Below, in pieces: positions 31,153 to 33,971 of a stretch of DNA of 33,971 nt (positions are counted from its first letter, which is position 1; each line of letters opens with the position of its first letter). The position numbers and the translations under genes were made by a program. Origin of the DNA: Ruthenibacterium sp. (lineage in GTDB: Bacteria > Bacillota > Clostridia > Oscillospirales > Ruminococcaceae); NCBI GenBank assembly GCA_020025255.1, contig JAHHSK010000014.1, positions 1-33,971 of the forward strand, in the 5' to 3' direction. The notes under the pieces are model-generated. The model saw nothing but the letters and a program-made list of their open reading frames with translations. It ran no database searches and was not told the DNA's origin.

Positions 31153-33723
31153 TCAGATTCGTTTCATCGGTGCGTAATTTGCCATGGTTTTTTTCACGCC
31201 TGCCGTATCAAATCGAACCTCTACGATCATATCCCCTGCAACCGGCGTTACCTTCAGAACCTGTCCGCGGCCAAACACCTTATGCTCCACTGCATCCCCC
31301 GGCTGATATGCATTGCCGGCTGCCGCATTGTTTTTTGCCGCCGTTGGCACCGTGCCTGTGTTTTTTATGCCCGATCCAACGGATGATGTACTGTGCATCG
31401 CTGTCCCCCTGCGGCCGGTGCCCACCGTACCATAGCGCGAAGTATTCGTTGTGTACGACATACCGCTGCTGCGGGGCGCACTGCTTTCCCGGGAAGGCGT
31501 TTCGCGCCCATATCGAGAAGAATACCCCGCTTGAACCGTAGAGCGCATCACCGTGCCATATTCCTGCTGCAAATAGTCATTCTGCTGCTGCATCCGGCGG
31601 CGCAGTGTCTGCATTTGGGCAGCTGCCGGGCTTTGTTCTGTTTGCAGCAGCTGCCCGTCGATTTCCTCTATAAAGCGGGAAGGGCGGTTGTGCTTTGTCT
31701 GCCCAAACAGCATACGCGAGCTTGCACAAGAAAGATACAATTCTTTTTTCGCACGCGTGATCCCCACATAGCAAAGACGACGCTCTTCTTCTAGATCCTC
31801 GTTGGAATAGCGGCTCATTTCACTTGGGAAGATCCCTTCTTCCAATCCGACGATAAACACATAATCAAACTCAAGCCCCTTTGCCGCATGCATGGTCATC
31901 AGCACAACGACATCGGCTTCATTATCATAACTGTCGATATCGCTGATGAGTGCCACTTCTTCCAGAAATCCGGCGAGTGTCGCTTCCGGCCCGCGCTGAT
32001 CTGCATACGTCTTAACGCTGGATACAAGCTGACCGATGTTTTCCATACGGGTCTGCCCTTCCTCCCCTTGGGCATCCAGCATCTGTTTGTATCCTGTGAT
32101 TTCCGCAATCCGGTTCACAAACAGATCCAATGGCAGGGTATCGTTTGCTTCGCACAGTTTTTGATAAACCCTCATAAAACCACCCAGTGCTGCACTTGCG
32201 CGTGCAAGCGGTGCATAATTCTGTGCATGGGCGATCACATCCAGCATGGATGTTTCATTCTGCAATGCAATTTCTGCAATATGCTGTACCGTCGTGGCCC
32301 CGATTTTGCGCGCCGGTTCATTGATGATCCTGCGCAGACGCAAATCATCCTGTGGATTTGCCACGATGCTCATATATGCGAGCATATCCTTGATTTCCTT
32401 GCGATCGTAAAACCGCTGACCCCCAACGATCTTATACGGAATCCCCGCGCGCGCAAAATATGTTTCAATCGGGTTTGACTGGGCATTCATGCGATACAAA
32501 ATGGCATGATCGCGCAATTTTGCACCCTTGCGCAGATTCTGCCCGATTGTGGCTGCCACATGCGCGGCTTCATCAAATTCCGATTCCGCCTCATAGCAGT
32601 TGATTTTTTCCCCATTATCGTTCTGCGTCCAAAGCGTTTTTCCTTTGCGGCCGGTGTTATTTTCAATCACGCAGTTTGCCGCATTCAGAATGTTTGAAGT
32701 AGAACGGTAATTCTGCTCCAGCCGAATGGTTTTTGCTCCGGGGAAATTTTCTTCAAAGCTCAAAATATTTTCAATGGTAGCCCCGCGAAACCGATAAATG
32801 CTCTGATCGTCATCGCCGACCACACAAACATTCTTGTCGGCACCGCTCAACAGGTTTACAAGCTGGAACTGTGCTACGCTTGTATCCTGATATTCGTCTA
32901 CTAAAATATATCGAAACCGATTCTGATAATACGCTTGTACATCGGGATAATCCCGAAGGAGCTGAACCGTAGAATAAATCAAATCATCAAAATCGAACGC
33001 ACCGGCTTTCAATAACCGCTTTTGATAAGCATCATAAACCTTGGCAATCAGACCTTCTCTTGTATTTTCCGGTGCACTCATGGCCGCTTTCGGGCTGATC
33101 ATCTTATCTTTCATGCGCCCGATTGCATTCAGTGCCGCTTTTAATGGCAGAAATTTATCGTCCACATTCAAAGCTTTGTAAACTTCCTTCATGGTGCGCT
33201 GCTGGTCATCGCTGTCATAGATCGTAAAGCTTTGCGGAAAGCCCAGACGCCCCGCTTCTCTGCGCAGGATGCGCACGCACGCCGAATGAAAGGTGGAAGC
33301 GTTTACATCGTTTCCCGCTTCCCCCAGCATCGTGCCCAGTCTGTTTTTCAGCTCACCTGCCGCTTTGTTTGTAAAGGTGATTGCAAGGATGTTATACGGC
33401 CGCACGGTTCGCTCTTGCAGGCATTTTTGCAGGGATTCGGACGGTTCACCGCCGTTTTCGACGATCGCCTGCAATTCCTGCATATCCTCGATGCCGGCAT
33501 ACACCGGAACCTGTTTGCTGTTATACGCACTGCCGAAACGAATGAGATTTGCAATCCGGTTGACAAGCACGGTCGTTTTTCCGCTGCCTGCCCCTGCCAG
33601 TATGAGCAGCGGGCCATCCGTAGTAAATACGGCATCCTTCTGCCTTTCGTTCAGTCGCCCGAACTGAGATTCTATGTATTTTCGGCGCAAAGCCAGAAAC
33701 GTTGTATTAAACTGGGATTCCAT
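31153..33723 (-). CDS. pcrA: UvrD/PcrA-type superfamily 1 DNA helicase
   Basis: An 856-residue 3' to 5' helicase acting in nucleotide excision repair, removal of recombinase and clearing of replication-transcription conflicts. Motif I is AGAGSGKTT (43-51), motif Ia FTNKAAGEL, motif II LVDEYQDTS, motif III GDDDQSIYRFRGA, motif IV RLEQNYRST, motif V MTMHAAKGLEFD and motif VI CYVGITRAKK. A Ser/Thr/Arg/Gly-rich linker of about 85 residues precedes a C-terminal Tudor-like RNA polymerase-binding domain (DAVEHKVFGRGQVLKV to the end). An insertion after motif I (VPVYAGIEDMQELQAIVENGG) is longer than in B. subtilis PcrA as I recall it. AAGGCGG stands six bases before the ATG. It heads the unit that continues into thyX. 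Confidence 0.95.
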   Translation of the reverse strand: MESQFNTTFLALRRKYIESQFGRLNERQKDAVFTTDGPLLILAGAGSGKTTVLVNRIANLIRFGSAYNSKQVPVYAGIEDMQELQAIVENGGEPSESLQKCLQERTVRPYNILAITFTNKAAGELKNRLGTMLGEAGNDVNASTFHSACVRILRREAGRLGFPQSFTIYDSDDQQRTMKEVYKALNVDDKFLPLKAALNAIGRMKDKMISPKAAMSAPENTREGLIAKVYDAYQKRLLKAGAFDFDDLIYSTVQLLRDYPDVQAYYQNRFRYILVDEYQDTSVAQFQLVNLLSGADKNVCVVGDDDQSIYRFRGATIENILSFEENFPGAKTIRLEQNYRSTSNILNAANCVIENNTGRKGKTLWTQNDNGEKINCYEAESEFDEAAHVAATIGQNLRKGAKLRDHAILYRMNAQSNPIETYFARAGIPYKIVGGQRFYDRKEIKDMLAYMSIVANPQDDLRLRRIINEPARKIGATTVQHIAEIALQNETSMLDVIAHAQNYAPLARASAALGGFMRVYQKLCEANDTLPLDLFVNRIAEITGYKQMLDAQGEEGQTRMENIGQLVSSVKTYADQRGPEATLAGFLEEVALISDIDSYDNEADVVVLMTMHAAKGLEFDYVFIVGLEEGIFPSEMSRYSNEDLEEERRLCYVGITRAKKELYLSCASSRMLFGQTKHNRPSRFIEEIDGQLLQTEQSPAAAQMQTLRRRMQQQNDYLQQEYGTVMRSTVQAGYSSRYGRETPSRESSAPRSSGMSYTTNTSRYGTVGTGRRGTAMHSTSSVGSGIKNTGTVPTAAKNNAAAGNAYQPGDAVEHKVFGRGQVLKVTPVAGDMIVEVRFDTAGVKKTMANYAPMKRI

Positions 33724-33777
33724 TTTGTTCCGCCTTTATCTTTTTTGTACCATATTCATGGATGCTTTATCTTATAG

Positions 33778-33786
33778 ATTATATCA
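33778..33786 (-). promoter_or_regulatory. Extended -10 promoter of the pcrA operon
   Basis: On minus TGA precedes a perfect TATAAT (33783-33778), an extended -10; no clear -35 is found, only a T-rich tract. The leader to the ATG at 33723 is about 47 nt. Confidence 0.6.
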
Positions 33787-33863
33787 TATCTGCCCTCAAA
33801 AAAAAAGAAAGCTTGTGCAAAAAACATCTTCCACACATAATTGCAAATTTTATAAGTTTATTC

Positions 33864-33892
33864 TTGACAAACCCGACCATGCAATATATAAT
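33864..33892 (+). promoter_or_regulatory. Consensus promoter of the tRNA-Pro gene
   Basis: Perfect TTGACA (33864-33869) and TATAAT (33887-33892) separated by 17 bp, 27 bp before the tRNA. A stable-RNA promoter would look like this. Confidence 0.88.
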
Positions 33893-33919
33893 TTAACTGT
33901 TGCTCAAATGAGCGATATC

Positions 33920-33971
33920 CGGGTGTAGCGCAGTTTGGTAGCGCGCTTGAATGGGGTTCAAGAGGCCGTGA
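33920..33971 (+). tRNA. tRNA-Pro (anticodon GGG), 3' end beyond the window
   Basis: The acceptor 5' strand CGGGTGT (33920-33926), a D arm with AGCGCAGTTTGGTAGCGC, and an anticodon stem CTTGA/TCAAG enclosing ATGGGGT give anticodon GGG, reading proline CCC and CCU. The variable region starts with AGGCCGTGA, where the window ends, so the T arm and CCA are not seen. Confidence 0.93.

Noticed and set aside
29738..31177. A 479-codon open frame on plus opposite tmk and thyX
   Set aside because: It lies wholly antisense to two well-identified enzymes, has no ribosome site, and its product is Cys/His/Arg-rich without family features.
1..33971. CRISPR arrays, insertion sequences, phage genes or toxin-antitoxin pairs
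   Set aside because: No regularly spaced repeats, transposase, integrase or toxin-like genes were seen.

Overview
The window looks like chromosomal DNA from an anaerobic, mid-GC Clostridia bacterium, most likely an Oscillospiraceae/Ruminococcaceae-type gut commensal. The reasons are: strong GGAGG ribosome sites, frequent TTG and GTG starts, near-consensus sigma-A promoters, Clostridia-typical families (DUF1836, M42 aminopeptidase, OadB with a tiny OadG-like partner, PD-(D/E)XK-DinG helicase, ThyX) and the mltG-U32 neighbourhood known from Firmicutes. This is inferred from gene content only. I saw no insertion sequence, phage gene, CRISPR array or rRNA.

Region 1 (1-7407) is the most distinctive part: a divergent catabolic locus around an AraC-type regulator (3829-4656). 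The left arm (minus strand) holds an enolase-superfamily enzyme, a Gfo/Idh/MocA dehydrogenase, a D-2-hydroxyacid dehydrogenase and the first 12 codons of another gene. The right arm (plus strand) holds a second, atypical Gfo/Idh/MocA protein, a sugar-phosphate isomerase/epimerase-like TIM barrel and a NagB-like protein with changed active-site acids. The two arms are preceded by matching 41-bp elements, each exactly 23 bp from an extended -10 promoter and pointing at its own operon. I read this as one AraC-controlled regulon for an unidentified sugar acid, amino sugar or cyclitol. The substrate, kinase and transporter are not in the window.

Region 2 (7408-16929, all genes on minus) holds an ABC-F ATPase, an OadB sodium-pump beta subunit with a 37-residue OadG-like peptide, a lysophospholipase-like hydrolase overlapping a YjjG-type nucleotidase, an SGNH hydrolase with a membrane anchor, a Gph-type HAD phosphatase, an S66 (LD-carboxypeptidase/MccF) homologue that has lost the catalytic Ser and His, and an M42 aminopeptidase. 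The S66 gene has a structured leader containing a terminator-like hairpin and a possible 22-codon leader ORF. Several genes here start with TTG.

Region 3 (17000-26835) holds a DUF1836 regulator, an ECF sigma factor with an overlapping membrane anti-sigma candidate, a CadC/SmtB-type metal-efflux operon (repressor, free HMA metallochaperone, P1B ATPase) with a perfect promoter and a clear palindromic operator, a cytoplasmic GH2 glycosidase, and a nuclease-helicase fusion of the XPD/DinG type.

Region 4 (26929-33971) is a housekeeping run on minus, in transcription order pcrA, thyX, tmk, mltG, U32/trhP. thyX and tmk overlap by four bases, and tmk and mltG overlap by one. Divergent from it, a consensus promoter drives a tRNA-Pro(GGG) gene cut by the window end.
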